From Rheinheimera sp. D18 (lineage in GTDB: Bacteria > Pseudomonadota > Gammaproteobacteria > Enterobacterales > Alteromonadaceae): a stretch of DNA of 64,000 nucleotides. The DNA is taken from NCBI RefSeq assembly GCF_004345025.1, contig NZ_CP037745.1, positions 1,178,001-1,242,000 of the forward strand, written 5' to 3'. The position numbers and the translations under genes are program-made. Below, one piece after another: positions 47,097 through 56,418 of the stretch; position 1 is the first letter of the stretch, and the number at the start of each line of letters is the position of its first letter. The notes under the pieces were generated by a model, which saw only the letters and a program-made list of their open reading frames with translations, was not told the DNA's origin and ran no database searches.

Positions 47097-48566
47097 TTAA
47101 AAGCTGTAGTTAGCGCCCAAGGCAAATAATTGGCCTTTGTTGCTGTAATCACCTTGATAACCGCTGTTATATAAGCGTTCATCTTGCTGATTGTATTCAT
47201 GTTCATTTACCTGCACATCGCCAGTAAATAAATAGCCGTAAGCCAAATCTACACTTAAATTATCCGCCAGCTGCCAGTTCGCACCTACTGATAACCAAAC
47301 CCGATTATCGGTTGGAATACGTGCGGTTTTACGTTCTGATTTAATCGGGTTTTCATCATAAGCAACACCGGCTTTTAACGTTAGGTCGCTTTGCAATGCA
47401 TAACTAGCGCCAAGGGCAAATGACCAGCTATTCGTCCAATATTCAGGAATATAACCAATTTGACCTGGGTTGTTCAGATTAGCCTCTTGCTGGGTATTTA
47501 ATGAAATACTAGGTTGAGCATCGGTGCTGAGGATATCGATGCTTTGAAACTTGCTCCACTGGGTCCATGCTGCGCTAAATTGCACAGACAACGCTTTGCT
47601 AAGTTGCTGGTCTAGGCTAAATGCCAGTGTCGCAGGCGTGGTTAATGCAAGTTTGCTTGCTTCAGTAAGTAAGCTTTGTGCTGCAAGTTTACCGGTTTTT
47701 AAATCAATTGCCGGTAAGTGAGGTTTAGTCACCATATAGTTTGGGTTGCCAACAACATTGGCGCTAGTAATAGGTGTGTTGGTAATGGTTGAATCACCCG
47801 TTAAGGTAAAGTGAAGTGCCGAATGGTAGGTTAGTGCTAAACGAGTACCAACCACAGGCTCACCATGAATACCTAGAGTGTAACCAAATGTAACATCGTC
47901 ACCTTCCACTTCGTAGTGGCTATTGCAGTAGGCCTCGTTATATACCGGTGCACCGAACATAGCATTAATGGTTTGTTCACCTAGCTCACACAGGCCGCTA
48001 TGATCTTTCGCTTTAGATAGGGTACCGGTCGCGCGGTTAATTGAAATACCCATACCCACTGACCATTGCTCATTTAGCTTATAACCAATACTGGGTTGTA
48101 AACTAAGCACTTGTATTGACGTTTCATCAGCAAAGTATCGGCCAACAAAGTCGTCGTCATAGTCAGATGACAAGCCATAGGGTACATAAAGCCCAATACC
48201 CCAACTTAAGGTTTCAGAAAAAGTATCACTATAAAATACATAGGGCACTAATTCGTTAAGGCTATTACTTCCTTCGCTACGGCCAAGTACTGGCTGACCA
48301 TTAGCACTTTGCGCTTGGGCATTGCTGTAATGTGTTTTTGCCGTAATAAAATTAAGACCGCCACTGAGTTGACGACCAGAAAGCCGTGTTAGGGCAGCTG
48401 GGTTCGAATACACTAAGCTAGCATCGGTAATTTGCGCACCACGGCCAGCATAAGCATTACCCATACTACTGACAGACTGTTCAAATAGCTTGTAGCCTTC
48501 AGCCTGCGCCGACAGACTAAATAACACAGAACATACGCCAATTGAGATGGCGGTTTTTCTAATCAT
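47097..48566 (-). CDS. FadL/TodX-family outer-membrane transport protein
   Basis: A 489-residue barrel that admits hydrophobic molecules such as long-chain fatty acids. The signal peptide, IRKTAISIGVCSVLFSLSAQ plus AEG, is followed by the FadL N-terminal hatch signature, FEQSVSSMGNAYAGRGAQI then DASLVYSNPAALTRLSG. The C-terminus ends in LGANYSF with a terminal Phe, as barrels do. I start at 48566; 16 more codons are open upstream but precede the signal peptide. A single-gene unit sharing its upstream region with the divergent second RND system. Confidence 0.92.
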   Translation of the reverse strand: MIRKTAISIGVCSVLFSLSAQAEGYKLFEQSVSSMGNAYAGRGAQITDASLVYSNPAALTRLSGRQLSGGLNFITAKTHYSNAQAQSANGQPVLGRSEGSNSLNELVPYVFYSDTFSETLSWGIGLYVPYGLSSDYDDDFVGRYFADETSIQVLSLQPSIGYKLNEQWSVGMGISINRATGTLSKAKDHSGLCELGEQTINAMFGAPVYNEAYCNSHYEVEGDDVTFGYTLGIHGEPVVGTRLALTYHSALHFTLTGDSTITNTPITSANVVGNPNYMVTKPHLPAIDLKTGKLAAQSLLTEASKLALTTPATLAFSLDQQLSKALSVQFSAAWTQWSKFQSIDILSTDAQPSISLNTQQEANLNNPGQIGYIPEYWTNSWSFALGASYALQSDLTLKAGVAYDENPIKSERKTARIPTDNRVWLSVGANWQLADNLSVDLAYGYLFTGDVQVNEHEYNQQDERLYNSGYQGDYSNKGQLFALGANYSF

Positions 48567-48780
48567 ATATACATACCCTGTTGAACGTAAAAACCTGCAG
48601 TATAAAGAGGTCATACCATGGAGTACATACTCTAATTCGTAAATAATTGTTGCTTGGTCGTTAAATTAACAAAATTACTATAGTTAACTATCGTGCATCT
48701 GACTAAAAATTCGTGGTTTAGGCCACTCATTTTTAATCCAATTTAATTTGTTAGTATTTAAGCGTTCTATCTTATTGAAA

Positions 48781-48800
48781 AACAACTGAAATAAGTTGTT
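48781..48800. promoter_or_regulatory. Inverted repeat in the fadL / RND-2 divergent gap
   Basis: AACAACT at 48781-48787 and AGTTGTT at 48794-48800 with 6 bp between, about 70 bp before the RND-2 adaptor start. A possible operator for an unknown regulator. I saw no convincing promoter boxes around it. Confidence 0.3.
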
Positions 48801-48871
48801 ACACAAGCTGGCACACGCTCTGCATTATTGGTGGTAACTTATTCAGTATTATGTTTTCCGAAGGATGGACC

Positions 48872-49945
48872 ATGAAAACGCCAAACCATTTTAAACTTAC
48901 CGCGCTCGCCGCTATTTTCAGTTGCTTTGTTCTAACTGCGTGTAATGGCGCGAATAGCTCAACGGCCAGTAGCACCGCAGATGTGATACTGACGATTCCC
49001 GTTGAAGCGGTATTAACCCGTCATGGCGAAATTAGCAGTAGTTATCGCACTACGGCAACACTTGAAGCCCGCGGTGAGGCTGAGGTTATTAGTAAAGCAA
49101 CGGGTATAGTGCAACATATTTTGGTTGAAGAGGGCGATGCGGTTAGCGCTGGACAATTATTGGCACAGCTAGACAATGAACGTCAGCAATATAGCTTGAA
49201 TAAAGAAAAAGCCGAGTTGAACCGTTTGGCTAGCGAGTTAACCCGAACCAAAGAGATGCACGAACGTAAGTTGATCAGTAGCGACGTATTTGAAAAGTTG
49301 CAATGGCAGTTTGATGCAATGCAAGCCTCGGTTAACTTAGCTGAACTCGCGTTAAAAGAAACTGAGGTTCGTGCGCCAATTAGCGGCGTAATATCGCGTC
49401 GTTACGCCAAACTAGGGCAATTGGTTAATCAATACGCAACCCAATCATTATTCCATATTGTCTCTAATCAGCAATTAGAGGCGGTAGTGCATTTGCCAGA
49501 GCAGCAGCTAGCCCAAGCGCGTATTGGCCAAAATGCGTTATTAGAATTTGCCGGTATGTTACCCGTTAACGCCGAGTTAGTGCGTATTTCGCCAGTAGTT
49601 GATGCGGCTTCAGGCACTGTGCGCGCGGTTTTAAGAGTGGCTAACGAACAGCAATTATTAAAGCCCGGTATGTTTGCTCAGGTGCAGTTACAGTTTGATG
49701 TTAAAGCCGATGCATTATTACTACCCAAACGTGCCTTAATGACGACCGATAATAGCCCAACCGTATTTGTGGTTAACGCTGAAAATAAGGTTAGCCGTAA
49801 ATCGGTAAGCTTGGGGTATCAGTCTGACAACACAGTAGAAATATTGTCCGGTTTGGCACTGGGTGACAAAGTGGTTATTGCTGGGCAGTCTGCGCTTAAA
49901 GACGATGCTTTGGTTAATGTGGTTAGCGTTAAACAATTCGAATAG
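48872..49945 (+). CDS. RND adaptor (membrane fusion) lipoprotein, second system
   Basis: A 357-residue adaptor. The lipobox is FVLTAC (Cys about residue 24). Lipoyl half-motifs appear in SKATGIVQHILVEEGDAVSA and LKETEVRAPISGVISRRYAK. A short alpha-hairpin (about 85-140) and a C-terminal barrel follow. ATG 48872 has AAGGA upstream. It is followed after 15 bp by two permease genes, giving one adaptor for two pumps as in MdtABC-type systems. It shares little sequence with the adaptor in the transposon. Confidence 0.92.
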   Translation: MKTPNHFKLTALAAIFSCFVLTACNGANSSTASSTADVILTIPVEAVLTRHGEISSSYRTTATLEARGEAEVISKATGIVQHILVEEGDAVSAGQLLAQLDNERQQYSLNKEKAELNRLASELTRTKEMHERKLISSDVFEKLQWQFDAMQASVNLAELALKETEVRAPISGVISRRYAKLGQLVNQYATQSLFHIVSNQQLEAVVHLPEQQLAQARIGQNALLEFAGMLPVNAELVRISPVVDAASGTVRAVLRVANEQQLLKPGMFAQVQLQFDVKADALLLPKRALMTTDNSPTVFVVNAENKVSRKSVSLGYQSDNTVEILSGLALGDKVVIAGQSALKDDALVNVVSVKQFE

Positions 49946-49960
49946 TTCAAGGATGATGCT

Positions 49961-52900
49961 ATGAAGTTAGTTGATACCGCGGTAAACCGTCCTGTTGCTA
50001 TTTGGATGTTTACGCTAGGCATTTTGCTGTTTGGTTTAGTTGCCGCTGGGCGTTTAGCGGTAAATTTATTACCCGACTTATCGTATCCGTCATTAACCGT
50101 ACGCACTGAATTTGTCGGCGCTGCACCGGCTGAAGTAGAGCAGTTGGTGAGTAAACCTATAGAAGAGGCCGTCGGCATAGTTAAAGGCGTGCGTAAAGTA
50201 CAGTCGGTGTCGCGCTCTGGTCGCTCTGATGTGGTCATGGAGTTTGATTGGGGCACCAATATGGATGTTGCCGCGCTAGATGTGCGCGAAAAGCTAGATG
50301 TTTTATTCTTACCGCTAGAAATAGAAAAGCCGTTATTACTGCGTTTTAACCCTAATTTAGATCCTATTATTCGCTTTGCGTTAAGCCGTGATAATGCCGG
50401 TAACGCCATAAGCCCCGCACAGTTAGTAAGCTTACGCACCTTTGCCGAAGAGGATTTACGTCGCGCACTGGAGTCGGTGTCGGGCGTTGCAGCGGTGCGG
50501 CCTGATGGCGGTTTAAGCCAAGAAATTCAAATTTTGGTCGACCCGCAGAAGTTGAGCCAATTACAGCTTGATATTAGCCAAATCAGTTCGCGCTTACGCG
50601 AAGAAAACCTAAACCAAGCCGGCGGCCGTTTAGAAACGCCAAGCTATGATTATTTAGTCCGAACCATTAATCAATTTGCCGACTTAAAACAAATTGAAAA
50701 TTTGTATATTGCTGAAGTGGCAGGCAGCCAAATACGCTTAAAAGATATTGCCCAAGTTAAAGATAGCTTTGTCGATCGACAAAGTATTACCTATGTTGAC
50801 GGTAAAGAAGCCATCGAGGTGGCGATTTATAAAGAGGGCGATGCTAACACGGTGCAAGTGGCTAAAACCCTACTTGCTCAACTACCAAAATTAGAGAAAA
50901 CCTTACCGGCTGGCTATAAGCTAACGTTGGTTTATGATCAGTCTGAATTTATTAAGCAAGCTATAGATGAAGTAAAGTCGTCGGCGGTTGTTGGTGGTTT
51001 GCTTGCCATGCTGGTGTTATATCTATTTTTACGTAATGTCTGGGCAACAATCATTATTTCAATATCTATCCCGTTATCGGTTATAGCGACCTTTAATTTG
51101 ATGTATGGCCAGGGCATAACGCTAAACATGATGAGCTTAGGCGGTATTGCATTAGCGGTGGGCTTACTGGTTGATAATGCCATTGTGGTACTAGAAAACA
51201 TTGCACGACATAAAGAGCTAGGCAAGGACGCATTTAGTGCGGCTAAAATTGGCACCAGTGAAGTTGCCATGGCGATTACCGCGTCAACATTAACTACTGT
51301 TGCGGTATTTTTCCCCTTAGTCTTTATTGAAGGCATTGCCGGCCAGTTGTTTCGTGATCAAGCACTAACGGTTACTTTTGCGTTACTCGCATCTTTAGTG
51401 GTTGCGCTAACGCTTATCCCTACGATGGCAGCCCGTGAACGCAGCGTTAAAGCCGAGCCGAAGTTAGTAGCGGCTGAACCGGATAAGGTATTGGTGCGTC
51501 GTTGGTATTATTGGCCAACCTGGCCGTTGCGAATAGTAGGCCGTGCCCTTAGCGGTTTATTTATGCTTATTGCTACCTTATTCACGCTAGGTTTTCGCCT
51601 GATTAGCCGTTCATTAGCCTTTATTTTTAAACCTTTGCTATCGCTAGTGCAGTGGTTTTTAGTTTTGCTAGAAAAAAACTATCGGCGCGCACTGCAAGCG
51701 GCATTAGGGTTAAAAGGCTTAACTATCGCTCTGACCTTATTGGTTGCTGGCGGATGTTATACCTTGCTACCTCGATTAGGCGCCGACGTTATTCCTGCTA
51801 TGAGCCAAGGTGAGTTCTTTGTCGAAGTGCAATTGCCGGTCGGTAGCGCCATTGAACAAACCGACAAGGTATTGGTTAACCTTGCCGCTATTGCGGGTGA
51901 GCAAGCTGCGGTTAAACGTAGTTATGCGCAAGCGGGTACAGGTTCGCAAATGACGGTTGATCCAAGTGTGGGCGGTAGCCATTGGGGTAGGTTAAATGTT
52001 GTACTCAACAGTGGTACTAGCAAAGAACAAGAACAACAGGTTATTGCTCATTTACGTGACTATTTAGCTCGACAACCTGACATTATGGTGAAAATTGATC
52101 GGCCACAGCTGTTCAGCTTTAGTACACCGTTAGAAATAGAGCTGTCTGGGTATGAATTAACACAGCTAAAAACCGCGGCAGATAGTTTAGTGATAGCGCT
52201 AGAGGCGGATGCGCGTTTTACTGATGTAAAAACCAGCTTACGTCAAGGCCAGCCTGAAATTACGCTGTACTTTAATCATGCCTTGTTATCGCAACTCGGT
52301 ATGACATCTCACGATGTCGCCAAACGGGTAGCGGCTTATATTGGTGGCGAACTCGCCGGCCAGTATTCGGTCAATGATCGTAAAGTTGATATTCGCGTAC
52401 GTTTATCCGAAGAGTATCGCCAGTCCGAGCAACAGCTAGCGCAGCTGATTATTAACCCGGGCAGCAGCAAGCCGTTACCGCTTTCTGCGGTGGCGCAAAT
52501 TAAACGTGAAACTGGACCAAGCGAAATCACCCGTATTGGTCAGCAGCGGGTTGCTGTTGTTAGCGCCAACCTCGCGTTTGGCGATTTAGAGCAAGCTACT
52601 CAAGCCGCCACTGCCGTATTAGCGGCTCAGCGTTTGCCCTATGGCGTAACTGCAGCAGTAATGGGCCAAAGCGAAGAGATGGAACGGGCCTATACCTCGC
52701 TAACAATGGCGCTACTATTAGCGGTATTCTTGGTGTATTTAGTTATGGCATCGCAGTTTGAAAACCTGCTACAGCCATTACTTATTCTTTTTACGGTGCC
52801 ATTAGCTGGCGCCGGCGCAATACTGGGGTTGTGGTTAACCAATACCCGTTTATCTGTCATTGTTTTTATTGGTTTAATTATGCTGGCCGGCATAGTGGTA

Positions 52901-53230
52901 AATAATGCCATTGTATTGATTGACCGCATTAACCAGTTGCGAGCAGAAGGTTTGGGCATACAGCAGGCAATATTAGATGCGGGTACTAGCCGGTTACGGC
53001 CAGTATTAATGACTACACTAACCACCATATTAGGCTTGTTACCTATGGCAATTGGTGGTGGCGACGGCAGCGAAATTCGTGCGCCTATGGCAATTACGGT
53101 TATTTTTGGTTTGGCTTTAGCCACCATGCTTACCTTATTATTTATTCCTGTGTTGTATGCATTGTTTAGCCGAGATCATGCACAAGTGGCTGTGAATAAT
53201 AGCGCCAGCGCTGTGGAGACAAGGCTATGA
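49961..53230 (+). CDS. RND efflux permease, first of a two-permease system
   Basis: A 1089-residue RND permease starting MKLVDTAVNRPVAIWMFTLG. The TM4 motif is AVGLLVDNAIVVLENIARH, so the usual second Asp is Asn, as in other members of this subgroup. Between the two halves (about residues 512-585) there is an unusually long, partly hydrophobic linker containing WPLRIVGRALSGLFMLIATL and FIFKPLLSLVQWFLVLLEKN. That is longer than the single helix of AcrB and accounts for most of the extra length. The stop overlaps the next ATG (ATGA), pointing to equimolar production with the second permease. Substrate unknown. Confidence 0.92.
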   Translation: MKLVDTAVNRPVAIWMFTLGILLFGLVAAGRLAVNLLPDLSYPSLTVRTEFVGAAPAEVEQLVSKPIEEAVGIVKGVRKVQSVSRSGRSDVVMEFDWGTNMDVAALDVREKLDVLFLPLEIEKPLLLRFNPNLDPIIRFALSRDNAGNAISPAQLVSLRTFAEEDLRRALESVSGVAAVRPDGGLSQEIQILVDPQKLSQLQLDISQISSRLREENLNQAGGRLETPSYDYLVRTINQFADLKQIENLYIAEVAGSQIRLKDIAQVKDSFVDRQSITYVDGKEAIEVAIYKEGDANTVQVAKTLLAQLPKLEKTLPAGYKLTLVYDQSEFIKQAIDEVKSSAVVGGLLAMLVLYLFLRNVWATIIISISIPLSVIATFNLMYGQGITLNMMSLGGIALAVGLLVDNAIVVLENIARHKELGKDAFSAAKIGTSEVAMAITASTLTTVAVFFPLVFIEGIAGQLFRDQALTVTFALLASLVVALTLIPTMAARERSVKAEPKLVAAEPDKVLVRRWYYWPTWPLRIVGRALSGLFMLIATLFTLGFRLISRSLAFIFKPLLSLVQWFLVLLEKNYRRALQAALGLKGLTIALTLLVAGGCYTLLPRLGADVIPAMSQGEFFVEVQLPVGSAIEQTDKVLVNLAAIAGEQAAVKRSYAQAGTGSQMTVDPSVGGSHWGRLNVVLNSGTSKEQEQQVIAHLRDYLARQPDIMVKIDRPQLFSFSTPLEIELSGYELTQLKTAADSLVIALEADARFTDVKTSLRQGQPEITLYFNHALLSQLGMTSHDVAKRVAAYIGGELAGQYSVNDRKVDIRVRLSEEYRQSEQQLAQLIINPGSSKPLPLSAVAQIKRETGPSEITRIGQQRVAVVSANLAFGDLEQATQAATAVLAAQRLPYGVTAAVMGQSEEMERAYTSLTMALLLAVFLVYLVMASQFENLLQPLLILFTVPLAGAGAILGLWLTNTRLSVIVFIGLIMLAGIVVNNAIVLIDRINQLRAEGLGIQQAILDAGTSRLRPVLMTTLTTILGLLPMAIGGGDGSEIRAPMAITVIFGLALATMLTLLFIPVLYALFSRDHAQVAVNNSASAVETRL

Positions 53231-56200
53231 ACCAGCAACCGCTTGGCTTAACTCGCTTTGCTTTAAACCGCCCAGTAACCATTTGCATGTTGTTTTTATC
53301 CATGTTGGTATTTGGCATTATTGCTAGCCGGATGCTGTTGTTAGAGCGGTTTCCGGGTATTGATATCCCGCAAATTTTTATTAACGTGCCGTATAACAAT
53401 GCAACCCCAAACGAAATTGAGCGATTGATCACGCGGCCACTTGAAGAAGCACTGGCAACGGTAACCGGCGTGAAACAAATGCGCTCTTGGTCTAACGAAA
53501 ACAGCGCAGAGGTGTCGTTAGAATTTAAATGGGAAGAAAATATCAATAGTAAAAGCATTGAAGTACGTGAACGGCTCGATAGCATTCGTCATTTATTACC
53601 CAAAGATGTTGAGCGGGTATTGGTATTTCAGTTTAATACTAATGATATGCCGATCTTTCAGTTGCGTATTTCTAGTGAGCGCGATTTGGCAATGGCTTAC
53701 GATCTGCTTGAAAGGCAAATAAAACGACAGCTAGAGCGTGTGCCCGGCGTATCAAAGGTTGAGCTGTATGGCGTAGAAAAGCGTCAAGTTATTATTCGGC
53801 TTAACCCCGATAAGATGCGAGCGTTAAACATTGATGCTGCCGCTATTGTTAATACGTTACGACAAAACAACTTCGCCATGACGGCCGGTGAACTTCGCAA
53901 TAGCCATAATAGTATTTTGGTTAAACCGGTAGGTGAATACCGCTCGTTAGAAGAAATAGCGGCACTGCCACTGCGCCCGGGCTTAAGTTTACGAGAGGTG
54001 GCCACAGTGCAGCTTGAGTTGCCTAAGCGTGAAGATGGCCGGCATTTAGATCAAAGCTATGCGGTTGGCATGAATGTATTTAAAGAGTCAGGCGCTAACC
54101 TAGTTGAAGTGTCGCGCGCAGCATTAGCCGTGGTTGATAACGTGCGAAAAGACCCTGCGTTTAATGGCATTAGTTTATTTATTATGGATGATACCGCCAA
54201 AGGCGTAACCACATCGTTGGCTGATCTATTAAGTGCCGGCAGTGTTGGTGCACTGTTATCTTTTGCCGTGCTGTATTTATTTTTACGGCACATAGGCACT
54301 ACCTTAGTGGTGGTGCTTGCGGTGCCAGTTTCGATCAGTATTGCCCTTGGTATCATGTATTTTATGGGTTACAGCCTAAATATTCTTAGCATGATGGGGC
54401 TAATGTTAGCTATCGGCATGTTGGTAGATAACGCCGTGGTGGTTACAGAAAGCATTTTTCGTGAACGAGCACTGGATGGCGATGTTAAAGCGGCAACCGC
54501 CCGAGGCGTGCGCCGCGTTAGTTTGGCGGTCGTGGCCGGCACTGTAACTACCGTTATTGTGTTTTTACCCAATATCGTTGGCCAAAAAATGATGCTAACT
54601 ATCTTCCTTGAGCATGTGGCCATTGCCATTTGTTTATGTTTAGCCATTAGCTTATTAATGGCGTTAACGTTAATTCCGCTATTAACTACCATATTAAAAG
54701 TGCAAGTGTTACAAGAGCCTAAGCCCGGTGTATCTGATGTTATTTATCGCAAAGTCTTAGGTTGGACGATGGCGCACCCGCGCTGGTCTACCTTTATTTC
54801 TATTGTCTTGCTGTGCAGCATTGTTATTCCTATTGGCGCGGTATCTGGCGGCGAAGAAAATAATGATGATCAAAACCGTATTTTCCTCAATTACAACGTA
54901 CAAGGTAATTATGCGTTGGCTGAAGTTGAAGCCGAAGTGAATACGATGGAGCAGTACCTGTATGCTAACAAAGACAAATTTGATATTGAGTCGGTGTATA
55001 GTTATTACAGTGCTGGTAATGCGAGCTCAACGTTAATTCTAAAACCACAGCTAAGCCAGCCGCTTATCGAATTAAAAAAAGCCATTCGCAAAGATTGGCC
55101 AACCTTAGTGCGTTCTAAGCCCTCGTTTGGCTGGGGCAGTGATGGCGGCTTGCAGGTACACTTGCTGGGTAACTCGACTGAAATTCTAATGCAACTTGCC
55201 GGTGATATTGAACCCATATTAGCGAATATGAAAGGGCTTGAGGATGTCAGCTCAGATATTGCCCGTGGCCAACAAGAAATTCAAATAACCCTTAAATTAG
55301 AGCAACTGCAGCGCCATGGTTTAAATGCGCAACAAGTTGCTAATGCAGTGGCACTGGCACTGCGCGGTACTAACTTACGCACCTTTAGAACTATTGAACA
55401 AGGTGAGCTGTTAATGCGAGTACTTTATGATGAACGAGTAAGTCACTCTTTAGCGGAATTGTCGGCATTACCTGTTTTAACTAAAGATGGCGTCGTTATT
55501 AGCTTGCAGCAATTAGCTGACCTAAAAGCCGCGCCACGCTTAGATAGGATCAGCCGGTTTGATCGACAAACCGGTATCGCCATTCGGATGAATTTAGCTA
55601 AAGATTACAACATTGATAAGGCGCGTGAAGATATTAAAAAAGTGATGGATCAACTAGCCTTACCGCCGGGTTTTCGCTGGTCATTTCAAGGCAGCTTTCA
55701 AAGCCAAGATGAATCACAACAGGTAATGGTCGTAAACATGCTACTTGCAGTGGCGATGATTTATCTGGTGATGGCTGCGTTATTTGAGTCATTGTTATTG
55801 CCTACAGCAGTGATAGGTTCATTACTATTTTCAATGGTTGGCGTGTTTTGGACCTTTATGTTTACCGGCACCACTATTGGCATTATGGGCATGATTGGCA
55901 TGTTGGTACTAATGGGTATCGTAGTTAATAACGGCATAGTATTAGTCGACCGTATTAATCAGGAGCGAAATGACGCGCCCAACGCACCATTAAAAGAGTT
56001 AATTCTTCACGCCAGTGAATCGCGTTTGCGGCCGATATTAATGACGGTAGCTACGACGATATTAGGCCTAGTGCCGCTGGCATTAGGTGGAACCCAATTA
56101 GGTGGCGACGGCCCAAGCTATGCGCCAATGGCGATAGCTATTATTGGCGGTCTGCTATTTTCTACTTTAACCAGCTTAGTTTTAGTGCCACTTACTTATT

Positions 56201-56280
56201 GGGGGCTCGTTAATATGACGTATCGCTGGGCTAACTGGAAAGCGAATACTAAACGATGGGCCGATAAAATTTGGGCTTAG
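53227..56280 (+). CDS. RND efflux permease, second of a two-permease system
   Basis: A 1017-residue RND permease (LTRFALNRPVTICMLFLSML at the N-terminus). The TM4 motif is AIGMLVDNAVVVTESIFRER, again Asp-Asn. It has the normal two-half layout without the long linker of its partner, and the C-terminal half includes GMLVLMGIVVNNGIVLVDRI. It is translationally coupled to the first permease. No outer-membrane channel gene lies in this unit; a terminator follows the stop, so the pump must borrow a TolC-like channel or act to the periplasm. Confidence 0.93.
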   Translation: MNQQPLGLTRFALNRPVTICMLFLSMLVFGIIASRMLLLERFPGIDIPQIFINVPYNNATPNEIERLITRPLEEALATVTGVKQMRSWSNENSAEVSLEFKWEENINSKSIEVRERLDSIRHLLPKDVERVLVFQFNTNDMPIFQLRISSERDLAMAYDLLERQIKRQLERVPGVSKVELYGVEKRQVIIRLNPDKMRALNIDAAAIVNTLRQNNFAMTAGELRNSHNSILVKPVGEYRSLEEIAALPLRPGLSLREVATVQLELPKREDGRHLDQSYAVGMNVFKESGANLVEVSRAALAVVDNVRKDPAFNGISLFIMDDTAKGVTTSLADLLSAGSVGALLSFAVLYLFLRHIGTTLVVVLAVPVSISIALGIMYFMGYSLNILSMMGLMLAIGMLVDNAVVVTESIFRERALDGDVKAATARGVRRVSLAVVAGTVTTVIVFLPNIVGQKMMLTIFLEHVAIAICLCLAISLLMALTLIPLLTTILKVQVLQEPKPGVSDVIYRKVLGWTMAHPRWSTFISIVLLCSIVIPIGAVSGGEENNDDQNRIFLNYNVQGNYALAEVEAEVNTMEQYLYANKDKFDIESVYSYYSAGNASSTLILKPQLSQPLIELKKAIRKDWPTLVRSKPSFGWGSDGGLQVHLLGNSTEILMQLAGDIEPILANMKGLEDVSSDIARGQQEIQITLKLEQLQRHGLNAQQVANAVALALRGTNLRTFRTIEQGELLMRVLYDERVSHSLAELSALPVLTKDGVVISLQQLADLKAAPRLDRISRFDRQTGIAIRMNLAKDYNIDKAREDIKKVMDQLALPPGFRWSFQGSFQSQDESQQVMVVNMLLAVAMIYLVMAALFESLLLPTAVIGSLLFSMVGVFWTFMFTGTTIGIMGMIGMLVLMGIVVNNGIVLVDRINQERNDAPNAPLKELILHASESRLRPILMTVATTILGLVPLALGGTQLGGDGPSYAPMAIAIIGGLLFSTLTSLVLVPLTYWGLVNMTYRWANWKANTKRWADKIWA

Positions 56281-56300
56281 GTTTAACCTGTACTTAGTGT

Positions 56301-56330
56301 AAAAAGCGAAGCAGCAGCTTCGCTTTTTTT
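56301..56330 (+). terminator. Terminator of the second RND operon
   Basis: AAAAAGCGAAGC at 56301-56312 pairs with GCTTCGCTTTTT at 56317-56328 around AGCA, ending in a T run. Confidence 0.9.
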
Positions 56331-56418
56331 ATGGCGCTGATCCATGATTAACTGTTGCAACAATAGGGCGCTTTACCTACCCTATAGTTGATTTTACTAA
56401 AAACAACAGGAAACACTT

